From Vulcanimicrobiota bacterium (lineage in GTDB: Bacteria > Vulcanimicrobiota > Vulcanimicrobiia > Vulcanimicrobiales > Vulcanimicrobiaceae), in contig JABCZE010000084.1 in assembly GCA_013289785.1 (NCBI GenBank), forward strand, positions 1 to 6,935: 6,935 nucleotides of DNA. Reading direction: 5' to 3'. Both the position numbers and the translations under genes were made by a program. Below, in pieces: positions 1 through 6,259 of this stretch. A model generated the notes under the pieces. It saw only the letters and a list, made by a program, of their open reading frames with translations, was not told where the DNA came from and searched no databases. Position 1 is the stretch's first letter; each line of letters starts with the position of its first letter.

Positions 1-59
1 TACTCCGCTCAGGATGACATTACTCCGCTCAGGATGACATTACTCCGCTCAGATGACAC
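1..59. repeat. Three tandem copies of a 20-bp repeat
   Basis: The unit TACTCCGCTCAGGATGACAT occurs perfectly at 1-20 and 21-40. A third copy at 41-59 lacks one G and ends in C instead of T. The array begins at the window edge, so more copies may lie to the left. It sits just downstream of the 3' end of the HAF lipoprotein gene, which stops at 72. The core CGCTCAGGATGACAT also occurs near 1853-1867, so this is a dispersed intergenic family rather than a local slippage product. No open frame or transposase is attached. I infer a REP-like non-coding repeat of unknown function. Confidence 0.85.
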
Positions 60-71
60 GGCAGGGCGAGG

Positions 72-1298
72 TCAGGGTGACACTGGGGTGGCTTGGAACG
101 CGGGTTGGGAACTGCTGCACGAGCCGCTGACCAGGACGCACGCGCCCCCGGCGATGACGCCTTTGTCGTTGATGTCATTCGCGAACAAGAGATACAGCGC
201 AGGGCTGGACCCAACCAGCGCGTTCAAGTCGGTCATCTTGCCGTTTGCGTAGATGAAGGCGCGCGAGGTGGAGAAGCTGACGCCGTACGAAACGCCGACG
301 ATTGCGCCCGAGTCGTTGATGCCGAGCGCTTCGCTGTACGCGTCGCCGTACAGCGTGCCGAGGTCTTGCATGCCGTGGCTGCGGGTCCACAGGAAGGCGT
401 GGAAGTTGGGGTTGCCCGACGAATCGCCCGAGAGATCGGAGAAGCCGACGACGTCGCCACGCGCATTGATCGCCATCGGCGTATTCCAAGCGGTGCCGCC
501 GAGGTTGCCGAGATCGACGGTACGGCCGTGTTCCCACATGACGGCGTGGTGCGCCGTGAATCTTCCGACGGCTTGGTCGCAGCGGCCGGAGATTCCGACG
601 ACTTGGCCTGCGTCGTTGATTTCGGTGGCGGCGCCGTCTTTATCGCCGCGGTAAGGCGCGAGTCCCTCGATCTTCCGGCCGCCGCTGAGTTGGTAAATGA
701 CGGCTTCGAAGCCGAGGACTTGCGGCGGCGTGCAGGTGGAATCGTGGTTGCGGGTTTCCGCCCAGCCGACGATTTGGCCGCGGTCGTTGGCGCCGGTGGC
801 AAAGCCGTTGTTGCCGCCCAGTGTTGGGAGCTGGGTCATATGGTGATTTTGCCATGCGAAGCCGCGGCAGATATGACCGCTGGGCGGTTGCGGGAAGAAG
901 CCTTCCGCGCACGACCAAGTCTCGCCGAGTTTTTGCGCTTCGTTGGTTTCGGAGATGCCGGCGATGAGGCCGCGATCGTTGCTCACGGGCCATTCGACGG
1001 CGCTGTTCGGGCCGCCGAGCGTTCCGAGGTCGGTCGGCGCGCCGCCGTTTTCCCAAAGCGCGGCGTGAATATAAGAGCTCGAGCTTAAACTCGAGAGGCC
1101 GCTCGCCCAGTTACGGTTGTTGATGCTGTTCGCACCGGCCGACGCGCCGCCAAGTGTGGCGAGGCTGACGACGGTGTACTGCGCCGAGGTCGCGGTTCGA
1201 ACGGTAGGCGATTTGATTTGCGGGGTCGAGCTGCCGCCGGATGTCGAGCAGGCGGTGAGCGTGAGGGCGAGCAGCGAGCGAATGATGCGTTGATTCAT
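72..1298 (-). CDS. HAF-repeat family lipoprotein
   Basis: This gene encodes a 408-residue secreted lipoprotein of the 'probable extracellular repeat, HAF family'. The N-terminus is a short basic start, a hydrophobic stretch and the lipobox LTAC with the acylated cysteine at residue 17, followed by a Ser/Gly-rich linker. The rest consists of about seven degenerate repeats near residues 47-70, 90-118, 157-182, 209-236, 262-288, 311-338 and 356-385. Each reads roughly DLGTLGG...A..IND.G.IVG. Between them are short HAFLW-like segments (HAALW 79, RGFAW 145, HAVMW 251, HAFLW 300, RAFIY 346). Function is unknown for the family. Surface or periplasmic location follows from the lipobox. Start choice: an in-frame ATG exists at 1325, but the ATG at 1298 has GGAGG five bases upstream and gives a proper lipoprotein signal. 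The gene appears monocistronic. Confidence 0.88.
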   Translation of the reverse strand: MNQRIIRSLLALTLTACSTSGGSSTPQIKSPTVRTATSAQYTVVSLATLGGASAGANSINNRNWASGLSSLSSSSYIHAALWENGGAPTDLGTLGGPNSAVEWPVSNDRGLIAGISETNEAQKLGETWSCAEGFFPQPPSGHICRGFAWQNHHMTQLPTLGGNNGFATGANDRGQIVGWAETRNHDSTCTPPQVLGFEAVIYQLSGGRKIEGLAPYRGDKDGAATEINDAGQVVGISGRCDQAVGRFTAHHAVMWEHGRTVDLGNLGGTAWNTPMAINARGDVVGFSDLSGDSSGNPNFHAFLWTRSHGMQDLGTLYGDAYSEALGINDSGAIVGVSYGVSFSTSRAFIYANGKMTDLNALVGSSPALYLLFANDINDKGVIAGGACVLVSGSCSSSQPAFQATPVSP

Positions 1299-1303
1299 GC
1301 GGG

Positions 1304-1308
1304 CCTCC
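1304..1308 (-). promoter_or_regulatory. Shine-Dalgarno site that fixes the HAF lipoprotein start
   Basis: GGAGG on the minus strand lies five bases before the ATG at 1298. It decides between this start and the longer in-frame ATG at 1325, because it falls inside the coding sequence of the longer form. The shorter form also places the lipobox cysteine at residue 17, a normal signal-peptide length. Confidence 0.75.
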
Positions 1309-1405
1309 ATGGCGTGGCGTTTCATGGAAGCGTATCAACGACGGGCACCATCGTCGCTCACAATCAGACGGCGGAATGTACGATTGGACGGTCGCGCTGG
1401 AAAGA

Positions 1406-1437
1406 AAAAAGGGGCCGGTGCGGGCCGGTCCCTTTTT
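1406..1437 (-). terminator. Intrinsic terminator after the YXWGXW gene
   Basis: The arms at 1406-1418 and 1425-1437 form a 13-bp stem with one G-T wobble and a 6-nt loop. The outer five pairs are A/T and the inner part is GGG(G)CCGG. Read on the minus strand, the hairpin begins 17 bases past the stop of the small secreted protein (1455) and continues into TTTTTTCTTT. It should end that transcript before the HAF lipoprotein gene. The plus strand also has a T run, but no plus-strand gene ends here. Confidence 0.85.
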
Positions 1438-1454
1438 AGCTTAGGCGGTGCCGA

Positions 1455-1751
1455 TTAGCACCAGCGGCCGTCGGTCCAGTACCACCCGCGGTTGGCGGTA
1501 TGGCGCCAGTGGCCGCCACACCAACTGCCGGCGTGTTGAACGTAACGGCCGTGAACCCAAACGTATTTGCCGCCGTACCAACGGTAGTAGCCGCCGACCC
1601 AGACGTAACCGGGATGGGGCCGCGCGGGGACGGTTTCATAGACGGCAGCCGGCGGCGCAAGTTGCACGTAGACGTAGTCTGCGGGCGCCGGCAGCGCAGT
1701 GAGGGCGAATCCCAGACCCATTACCATCGCTATGAAGAGCTTTTTCGTCAA
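1455..1751 (-). CDS. Small secreted Trp/Tyr-rich YXWGXW-repeat protein
   Basis: This is a 98-residue exported protein. Residues 1-24 form a clear signal peptide (Lys-Lys, a hydrophobic core, then ALPAPA with likely cleavage before DYVY). After a Pro-rich linker, residues 48-98 are a string of aromatic motifs: YVWVGGYYRW, YVWVHGRYVQ, SWCGGHWRH and WYWTDGRWC. Eight tryptophans fall within about 48 residues. This is the pattern of YXWGXW-repeat envelope proteins, whose molecular role is not known. Two cysteines, C78 and the C-terminal C98, could form a disulfide. The start codon is TTG, supported by AAAGGA seven bases upstream on the minus strand (1759-1764). A strong terminator follows. The gene looks monocistronic, since hppA upstream is separated from it by about 170 bp containing repeat DNA. 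Confidence 0.85.
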   Translation of the reverse strand: MTKKLFIAMVMGLGFALTALPAPADYVYVQLAPPAAVYETVPARPHPGYVWVGGYYRWYGGKYVWVHGRYVQHAGSWCGGHWRHTANRGWYWTDGRWC

Positions 1752-1924
1752 CTGGAGATCCTTTCAGGTATGAAGCGGTAGCTTTCCAAAACACTTCTAC
1801 CATGACGGAGTTCCCCTTAAACGCCCGCGCAGGACGCTTCGTCCTTCGACTTCGCTCAGGATGACATTACTGCGCTCAGTGCAGGCTACGGCTGACGCTT
1901 ACTCACCGTTGTACGCCCCGATTG
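1752..1924. other. Intergenic region between hppA 3' end and the YXWGXW gene
   Basis: This 173-bp stretch has no open frame I can support. It holds the leader of the small secreted protein gene, a perfect 6-bp hairpin with a 3-nt loop (AGGACG-CTT-CGTCCT, 1831-1845) and a copy of the dispersed repeat (1841-1879). No T-rich intrinsic terminator is visible directly after the hppA stop. The hairpin plus repeat may therefore be what ends or protects the hppA transcript. That is inference. Confidence 0.5.
1841..1879. repeat. Dispersed copy of the GCTCAGGATGACAT repeat
   Basis: The segment contains CGACTTCGCTCAGGATGACAT followed by TACTGCGCTCAG. The second part matches the start of the tandem unit at window position 1 with one C-to-G change, so this copy is about one and a half units. 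It directly abuts the AGGACG/CGTCCT hairpin. Both copies in the window lie between genes and next to the 3' end of a minus-strand gene (HAF lipoprotein, hppA). This suggests a REP-like intergenic element. Confidence 0.7.
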
Positions 1925-4030
1925 CTAGCGCAGGAAGGCTACCAGTAGAAGCGCGACGATGTTGAGCACTTTGATCATCGGGTTGATCGCGGGACCGGCC
2001 GTGTCTTTGTAGGGATCGCCGACGGTGTCGCCGGTGACGGCCGCTTGGTGCGCGATCGAGCCCTTACCGCCGTAGTTCCCATCTTCGATGAACTTCTTGG
2101 CGTTGTCCCAGGCGCCGCCGCCCGACGTGAACGAGATCGCGACGAAGAAGCCGGTGATGATCGAACCTACGAGAATGCCGCCCATCATCTGGGCACCGGT
2201 ATCGCCGGGCAAGATATTAAAGTACGAGAGCAGCACCACGACGACCGGAACGCCGACGGGAATCAGCGCCGGGACGATCATTTCGCGCAGTGCGGCGCGC
2301 GTGACGATGTCGACGGTCGTGCCGTAGTTCGGTCGCGCCGTGCCCGCCATGATGCCCGGATTCTCGCGAAACTGCCGGCGCACGTCTTCGACGACCGCAC
2401 CGGCGGCGCGGCCGACGGCTTCCATCGAGAGCGACGCAAACAGATACGGCAGTAGACCGCCGATGAAGAGGCCGGCGAGCACGTACGGATTTCCGACCGC
2501 GAAGAGATTGCGCACGCCTTCGATGCACTGCATCGTCCCGCCGGCGCCGCATCGGTGGTTGGTGAGCTGTTGGAGGAACGAGGCGAAGAGCACGAGGGCC
2601 GCAAGCGCCGCCGAACCGATTGCGTAGCCTTTGGTGACGGCCTTGGTCGTATTGCCGACGGCGTCGAGCGGATCGGTGACGTTACGAACGTCTTCGGGCA
2701 TATCGGCCATCTCGGCGATGCCGCCGGCGTTATCGGTGATCGGGCCGAAGGAGTCGATCGCCACCACGATTCCCGCGAGCGAGAGCATCGCCATAACGGC
2801 GATGCCGACGCCGTAAACGCCGTCGAGGCCAAAGCTGATCAGTAAGCCGACCACAATCACGAGGGCCGGCAGTGCCGTGGCCTGCATCGAGACCGCAAGG
2901 CCGGCGATGATGTTGGTCGCGTGGCCGGTAACCGATGCTCGCGCGATGCGCTGTACCGGCGGGAACTGCGAGCCGGTGTAATACTCGGTGATAACCGTGA
3001 TTAGACCGGTAATCACGACGCCGATGATGGCGCATATGAAGATTCCCGTTCCATTCACGAGGCTTTGATTGGCGAAAACCTGCTGCGTTACGAAGTAGAA
3101 GCCCACGAGGGCCAAGACCCCGGTAACGGCCATGCCGCGATAGAGCGCGGACATAATCTTATTGCGTTGCACGCCGCCGACACCGACGAACAGCGCGCCG
3201 ATGATCGAGGCGACGATCGAGACGGCTCCGAGCAGCAGCGGGAAGGTCGTCGCGCCGGGCAGCTTGTCACCGAAGAGGAGGTTGCCCAACAGCATTGCCG
3301 CGACGGTCGTCACGCAGTAGGTCTCGAAAAGGTCAGCGGCCATGCCGGCGCAATCGCCGACGTTGTCGCCCACGTTATCGGCAATCACCGCCGGATTGCG
3401 CGGGTCGTCTTCGGGAATGCCCGCTTCGACTTTGCCGACGAGGTCGGCGCCGACGTCGGCGGCCTTCGTATAGATACCGCCGCCGAGACGTGCGAAGACC
3501 GAGATCAGCGAGCAACCGAATGCAAGCCCGACCATCGCATTGAGCGAGGTCGCAGCATCGCCGCCGTTGACGTTCATCAGGATGGCATAGTAGCCGGAGA
3601 CCGCGAGCAGGCCCAGACCGACGACGAGCATGCCGGTAACCGTGCCGCCGCGGAATGCGACGTTCAGCGCGGGGCCGAGGCCGCCGCGGGCCGCCTCGGC
3701 CGTGCGGACGTTGGCTCGGACCGAGACGATCATGCCGATGAAGCCGGCGGCGCCCGAAAGAATGGCGCCGATCAAGAAACCGATCGCCGCTTCCCTGCCG
3801 AGGGTCGGGGCGAAGAAAATGACGATGGCCAGCACGATGGCGACGATGCCGATCGTCCGGTATTGGCGCTGCAGGAAGGCCATAGCGCCCTCCTGGATGG
3901 CGGCGGCGATCTCCCGCATCCGCTGATTGCCGGCGGGCTGAGCCAACACCCAAAAGGTCAGCGCGACTCCGTAGAGCACCGCCAGGACACCACCTATTAG
4001 GCCGGCCGAAATCGCTGTCTGTGCGGTCAT
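1925..4030 (-). CDS. hppA: K+-independent type H+-translocating membrane pyrophosphatase
   Basis: This 701-residue integral membrane protein couples pyrophosphate hydrolysis to proton pumping across the cytoplasmic membrane. The length and the roughly 16 hydrophobic segments fit the family. The substrate and Mg-binding motifs are all present: [12 protein letters not shown] (191-202), the acidic DDPRNP plus DNVGDNVGD run (208-226), and [14 protein letters not shown] near the C-terminus (667-680). The subclass residues are K463 and T466 in [10 protein letters not shown]. By family knowledge, Lys rather than Ala at this position marks K+-insensitive enzymes, which pump H+, not Na+. The ATG at 4030 is preceded by AAGGA with a 5-nt spacer. 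The gene stands alone, divergent from a sigma factor gene, with a structured leader. Its likely role is to recover energy from pyrophosphate, especially under low ATP. No truncation or missing catalytic residue was seen. Confidence 0.97.
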   Translation of the reverse strand: MTAQTAISAGLIGGVLAVLYGVALTFWVLAQPAGNQRMREIAAAIQEGAMAFLQRQYRTIGIVAIVLAIVIFFAPTLGREAAIGFLIGAILSGAAGFIGMIVSVRANVRTAEAARGGLGPALNVAFRGGTVTGMLVVGLGLLAVSGYYAILMNVNGGDAATSLNAMVGLAFGCSLISVFARLGGGIYTKAADVGADLVGKVEAGIPEDDPRNPAVIADNVGDNVGDCAGMAADLFETYCVTTVAAMLLGNLLFGDKLPGATTFPLLLGAVSIVASIIGALFVGVGGVQRNKIMSALYRGMAVTGVLALVGFYFVTQQVFANQSLVNGTGIFICAIIGVVITGLITVITEYYTGSQFPPVQRIARASVTGHATNIIAGLAVSMQATALPALVIVVGLLISFGLDGVYGVGIAVMAMLSLAGIVVAIDSFGPITDNAGGIAEMADMPEDVRNVTDPLDAVGNTTKAVTKGYAIGSAALAALVLFASFLQQLTNHRCGAGGTMQCIEGVRNLFAVGNPYVLAGLFIGGLLPYLFASLSMEAVGRAAGAVVEDVRRQFRENPGIMAGTARPNYGTTVDIVTRAALREMIVPALIPVGVPVVVVLLSYFNILPGDTGAQMMGGILVGSIITGFFVAISFTSGGGAWDNAKKFIEDGNYGGKGSIAHQAAVTGDTVGDPYKDTAGPAINPMIKVLNIVALLLVAFLR

Positions 4031-4049
4031 CCTTATCCTTCAGTTAAGC

Positions 4050-4072
4050 AAAAATACTGGCCCCGCAGGGCC
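4050..4072 (-). terminator. Terminator-like hairpin in the hppA leader (candidate attenuator)
   Basis: On the minus strand the sequence reads GGCCC-TGCG-GGGCC, a perfect 5-bp all-G/C stem with a 4-nt loop. It is followed by AGTATTTTTG. It ends 9 bases before the AAGGA ribosome-binding site of hppA. No minus-strand gene lies immediately upstream that would need a terminator, because the neighbouring gene is divergent. A regulated attenuator in the hppA leader is therefore a reasonable inference. The U-tract starts a few bases after the stem, so strength would be moderate. Confidence 0.4.
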
Positions 4073-4088
4073 GACCGGCTTGGCTACT

Positions 4089-4157
4089 CCGGCGGGACGC
4101 GCAAGTCCTACGAGGCCCCGTCGAGCCCGGCCCCGCGAGGACTCCAGCGCCAGCCGG
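4089..4157. repeat. Long imperfect inverted repeat in the hppA/sigma divergent region
   Basis: Three nested complementary blocks line up in order: CCGGC (4089-4093) with GCCGG (4153-4157), GCGC (4099-4102) with GCGC (4147-4150), and AGTCCT (4104-4109) with AGGACT (4138-4143). They are separated by small internal loops (GGGAC opposite CA, and A opposite CCA). The apical 28 bases are G/C-rich and could fold further through GGCC (4114-4117) with GGCC (4129-4132). Transcribed on either strand it would form an extended hairpin. On the hppA side it precedes the terminator-like hairpin, as an aptamer would precede an expression platform. I could not match it to a known riboswitch class. Confidence 0.5.
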
Positions 4158-4177
4158 GGTATTGCCGAAGGAAAGAC

Positions 4178-4930
4178 GTGAGCAAACCGGCGCGCGCACC
4201 CGCCAACCGCCGCTATTCCATCGGCGGTAGTCTCCTTACGCGCGAGGAGGTCGTTCATAAGTATCTGCACCTCGTCAAATATGTCGCGGGCCGGATGTCC
4301 ATGCACCTGCCGTCCAGCGTCGATATCAACGATCTGATCAACGACGGCGTCTTCGGATTGATGGACGCCATCGAGAAGTACGACGGCAGCCGTTCGGTCA
4401 AGTTCGAAACCTACGCGGTGACCCGCATCAACGGGGCGATTCTCGACGCCTTGCGCTCGCTAGACTGGGTTCCGCGAACGATCCGCCAGCGCGCCCGCGA
4501 GCTGGAGCGGGCCTACGAAGCGCTGGAGACGCGGCTCGGCCGCGCGCCGACCAACGACGAGCTGGCGGCGCACTTAGACCTTTCCCCCGAGGACTTGGAC
4601 CGAGCCGTGAAGGCCGCGCGCGGCACGACGCTGGTTTCGCTCGAGGAGTTGCTGCCGAATCAGAGCGGCGAGGGCCTCGCCTTGGCCGACACGCTCAAAG
4701 ACGAGGAGAGCGACGTCACGCGGGATTTCGAGCACGACGAACTGCGCGCCGAGCTCGTCCGCTCCGTCGAGTCGCTGCCGCCCCAAGAGCGGGCGGTCAT
4801 CCAACTCTACTACTTCGAGGGCCAGCGCTTACGCGAAATCAAGACCGTGCTCGGCGTTTCGGAGTCGCGCGTCTCGCAAATTCACTCGGCGGCGGTTGCG
4901 CACCTCAAGAAAATCATCCGCGGGCTTTAA
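4178..4930 (+). CDS. RNA polymerase sigma factor, sigma-28 family (FliA/WhiG type)
   Basis: This 250-residue alternative sigma factor has regions 2, 3 and 4 and no region 1.1. Region 2 spans about 25-100, with HLVKYVAGRM (31-40), a core-binding segment DLINDGVFGLMDAIEKYD (52-69) and the -10 recognition part FETYAVTRINGAILDALRSL (76-95) followed by DWVPR. Region 3 is about 104-150. Region 4 is about 190-248, with SLPPQERAVI and a helix-turn-helix LREIKTVLGVSESRVSQIHS (218-237). The KYVAGRMSM, VFGLMDAIEKYD and LDWVPR blocks are those of the WhiG/FliA/SigD group. That group drives motility genes in many bacteria and sporulation genes in Streptomyces. No flagellar gene or anti-sigma FlgM/RsiG-like gene is in view, so the target here is unknown. 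The GTG start has AAGGA five bases upstream (4168-4172). A cupin gene follows after 7 nt. Confidence 0.93.
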   Translation: MSKPARAPANRRYSIGGSLLTREEVVHKYLHLVKYVAGRMSMHLPSSVDINDLINDGVFGLMDAIEKYDGSRSVKFETYAVTRINGAILDALRSLDWVPRTIRQRARELERAYEALETRLGRAPTNDELAAHLDLSPEDLDRAVKAARGTTLVSLEELLPNQSGEGLALADTLKDEESDVTRDFEHDELRAELVRSVESLPPQERAVIQLYYFEGQRLREIKTVLGVSESRVSQIHSAAVAHLKKIIRGL

Positions 4931-4937
4931 GCTCGTG

Positions 4938-5390
4938 ATGGATCGCGCCGTTGCGGAGCTGGTGACGCGCGCGAATGTGGTCGCGACGATCGCGCGGCTC
5001 AAAGCCGAGTTGCGCGCGTCGCATGAGCCGTTCGTCTGGGCGACGATCGATATAGGAAACGTGCGCGACATTCCAGAGAAGATTCAATCGGCTTGGATCT
5101 TTGCGCTGCGCGCGGAGCGCTGGTCGGGATCGCACTATCATCCAAACAGCGTTCAGCACATGGCGGTGATCGAGGGGCGCGGGCGGTCGCGCGTCGCCGG
5201 CGCGATCGGCGAGATGGCTGCGTTCGGGGACGGCGGGCCGGGCGAGCGCTGGTTCGTCATCGCGCCGGGCGTCCCGCACGAGTTCTATCCCGTTGACGGC
5301 GATATGATCGTCATGTCGTTCCACACCGCCACTGCACAAGAGCTGCTCGAGGTTTCCGAAAGCGGCGGCGTAACGCGGCGCTACGAGTAA
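4938..5390 (+). CDS. Small cupin-domain protein
   Basis: This 150-residue cytoplasmic protein has a single cupin barrel. Cupin motif 1 is HYHPNSVQHMAVIEGRG, with metal-ligand candidates H66, H68 and E79 (or H74). Motif 2 is the IAPGVPHEFYPVDGD segment with P110, G111 and H114. The first 30 residues are predicted helical and charged. Cupins bind metals or small ligands and range from dioxygenases to ligand sensors, so no reaction can be named. The gene begins 7 nt after the sigma factor stop codon, in a different frame. That implies one transcript and probably translational coupling, which fits with the lack of a clear Shine-Dalgarno. An in-frame opening extends upstream into the sigma gene to 4896, but the ATG at 4938 avoids a 35-bp overlap. 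A GTG at 4935 is an alternative. Involvement in tuning the sigma factor or its regulon is only inference. Confidence 0.82.
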   Translation: MDRAVAELVTRANVVATIARLKAELRASHEPFVWATIDIGNVRDIPEKIQSAWIFALRAERWSGSHYHPNSVQHMAVIEGRGRSRVAGAIGEMAAFGDGGPGERWFVIAPGVPHEFYPVDGDMIVMSFHTATAQELLEVSESGGVTRRYE

Positions 5391-5398
5391 GCGGGAAG

Positions 5399-5416
5399 TA
5401 ACGAACCGAATCGTTA
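5399..5416. promoter_or_regulatory. TAACGA/TCGTTA inverted repeat before the exported-protein gene
   Basis: TAACGA (5399-5404) and TCGTTA (5411-5416) are perfect inverted repeats with a 6-bp spacer. They lie in the 44-bp gap between the cupin stop and the GTG start at 5435. The site could be an operator or a weak RNA hairpin. No T-tract follows, so a terminator is unlikely. It is A/T-richer than its surroundings, as control regions often are. Confidence 0.35.
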
Positions 5417-5434
5417 AAGTGTTGAATTGAGATT

Positions 5435-6178
5435 GTGCGGACTTTAGGAATCGCTCTTTTGCTTTCGGTTTGCGGCGTTGCCGGGCTCACCGCCCAAACG
5501 CCCGCGCCGGTTTCCCCATCGGGAAAGCCGCTGCGACATTTGGAGTATTCTTTCACCGTCGCCGTGGAAGGCTTGCAAAGTTACAAAGTCGTCGGTGCCG
5601 CCGGCGTGCAAACGGTGAACAATCAGGGCGGCAAGGTAGCGGCCCCCGAGGGGGGCGGCGGCACCATGTATGTCGACATCCTCTCCGTCGCGCCGGATGG
5701 CTCGCTGGTCGTGCGCGTTTCGGAGCTGGTTCAAGGTGAGCCGCGGCCGCGGGCAGCGTATTCTTGCAACGTCTACGGCAGCACGGCGGTGTTTTGTCCA
5801 GCCACGGCCACTCCGGGCCCTGCGGAATGGCTTCTGCTCAGCTATATGGGGCGGCAGTTCATCGACGCCGCGCCGTGGGACGCCCAAGGGCATTGGCAGC
5901 GCAAGGAGCAGTCCGCCGAGTTTAATATCGAAGAAAATTTCACGCTTGTCGACGCCGGCGACGGCAAGAAGGTCGTCGTCCGCGAGATTAAAACCACGCA
6001 GCTTCACAACGGCGGGTTCGATAATCAAACCTCGGATATCACGATCAACTACGATCGCGCGATGGAAGTGCCCGACATCATCCGTGCCGACGTCGCCACG
6101 GCCGGTGGCACCGAAACGAGCAGCGCCAGCTACGTCTTTACGCTGACGAGCGACTCATTCGCAAAACCCGCGCACTAA
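5435..6178 (+). CDS. Exported protein of unknown function
   Basis: This 247-residue protein belongs to no family I recognise. Residues 1-20 are a signal peptide (MRTLGIALLLSVCGVAGLTA, likely cleaved before QT). C13 is preceded by V rather than G/A/S, so a lipoprotein is unlikely. After a Pro-rich linker (22-33) the mature part alternates short beta-type strands with polar turns, for example LEYSFTVAVEG (36-46), MYVDILSVAPDGSLVVRVSE (78-97), VVREIKTTQL (181-190) and ASYVFTLTSD (231-240). A Gly-rich turn lies at 72-76. C111 and C121 are close enough for a disulfide. The overall look is a beta-sandwich or barrel-like periplasmic or secreted protein. The GTG start at 5435 is chosen because it gives a complete signal peptide; its ribosome-binding site is weak (GAG a few bases upstream). 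It may be co-transcribed with the sigma-cupin pair or use its own promoter in the 44-bp gap. Confidence 0.75.
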   Translation: MRTLGIALLLSVCGVAGLTAQTPAPVSPSGKPLRHLEYSFTVAVEGLQSYKVVGAAGVQTVNNQGGKVAAPEGGGGTMYVDILSVAPDGSLVVRVSELVQGEPRPRAAYSCNVYGSTAVFCPATATPGPAEWLLLSYMGRQFIDAAPWDAQGHWQRKEQSAEFNIEENFTLVDAGDGKKVVVREIKTTQLHNGGFDNQTSDITINYDRAMEVPDIIRADVATAGGTETSSASYVFTLTSDSFAKPAH

Positions 6179-6225
6179 CAAACGTCGAACCCGAGAGGCG
6201 TCGGTTCCTTCATGTCATTCACTCG

Positions 6226-6256
6226 GCCTTTAGCATACCCAAGGCTGGGCTAAGGC
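6226..6256. other. Hairpin between convergent genes
   Basis: GCCTTTAG (6226-6233) pairs with CTAAGGC (6250-6256) apart from one extra T. Inside, CCCA (6238-6241) pairs with TGGG (6246-6249), with a CATA bulge. It sits between the stop of the exported protein (6178) and the stop of the MFS gene (6260). A bidirectional transcription end is a plausible role. Neither strand has a T-tract after the stem, so a Rho-independent terminator is not well supported. Confidence 0.35.
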
Positions 6257-6259
6257 ATG

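Noticed and set aside
93..1088. Long plus-strand open frame opposite the HAF lipoprotein gene
   Set aside because: It is antisense to a well-supported gene. It is rich in Arg/Ala/Asp/Val with no recognisable domain, as expected from the complementary strand of a GC-rich gene.
3065..4000. Long plus-strand open frame opposite hppA
   Set aside because: The translation is a low-complexity Asp/Arg/Glu/His-rich mirror of the hppA membrane segments. The minus-strand gene has complete family motifs.
4059..4095. tRNA-like start GGAGTAGCCAAGCCGGTC on the minus strand
   Set aside because: It resembles a D-arm only. There is no anticodon arm, no T-arm GGTTCGA sequence and no acceptor partner. The following bases are a terminator-like hairpin.
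4059..4167. Possible c-di-GMP (GEMM-I) riboswitch before the sigma gene
   Set aside because: Fragments such as AGGGCCGACC, GGGACGCGCAAG and CCGGGGTATTGCCG resemble pieces of the GEMM core. However, the GNRA-capped helix, the exact GGGACGCAAAGCC core and the pairing partner for TTGCCG are missing on the plus strand. An Rfam scan would settle it.
5391..5440. FliA/SigD-type promoter (TAAA, 15-bp gap, GCCGATAA) before the exported-protein gene
   Set aside because: TAAA is present at 5415-5418, but the sequence 15 bp later (TGTGCGGA) does not match the -10 element. Other gene leaders in the window also lacked a good match.
6205..6225. Possible third, degenerate copy of the dispersed repeat (CATGTCATTCACTC, inverted)
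   Set aside because: Only the TGTCAT core and a few flanking bases match. That is too little to separate it from chance.
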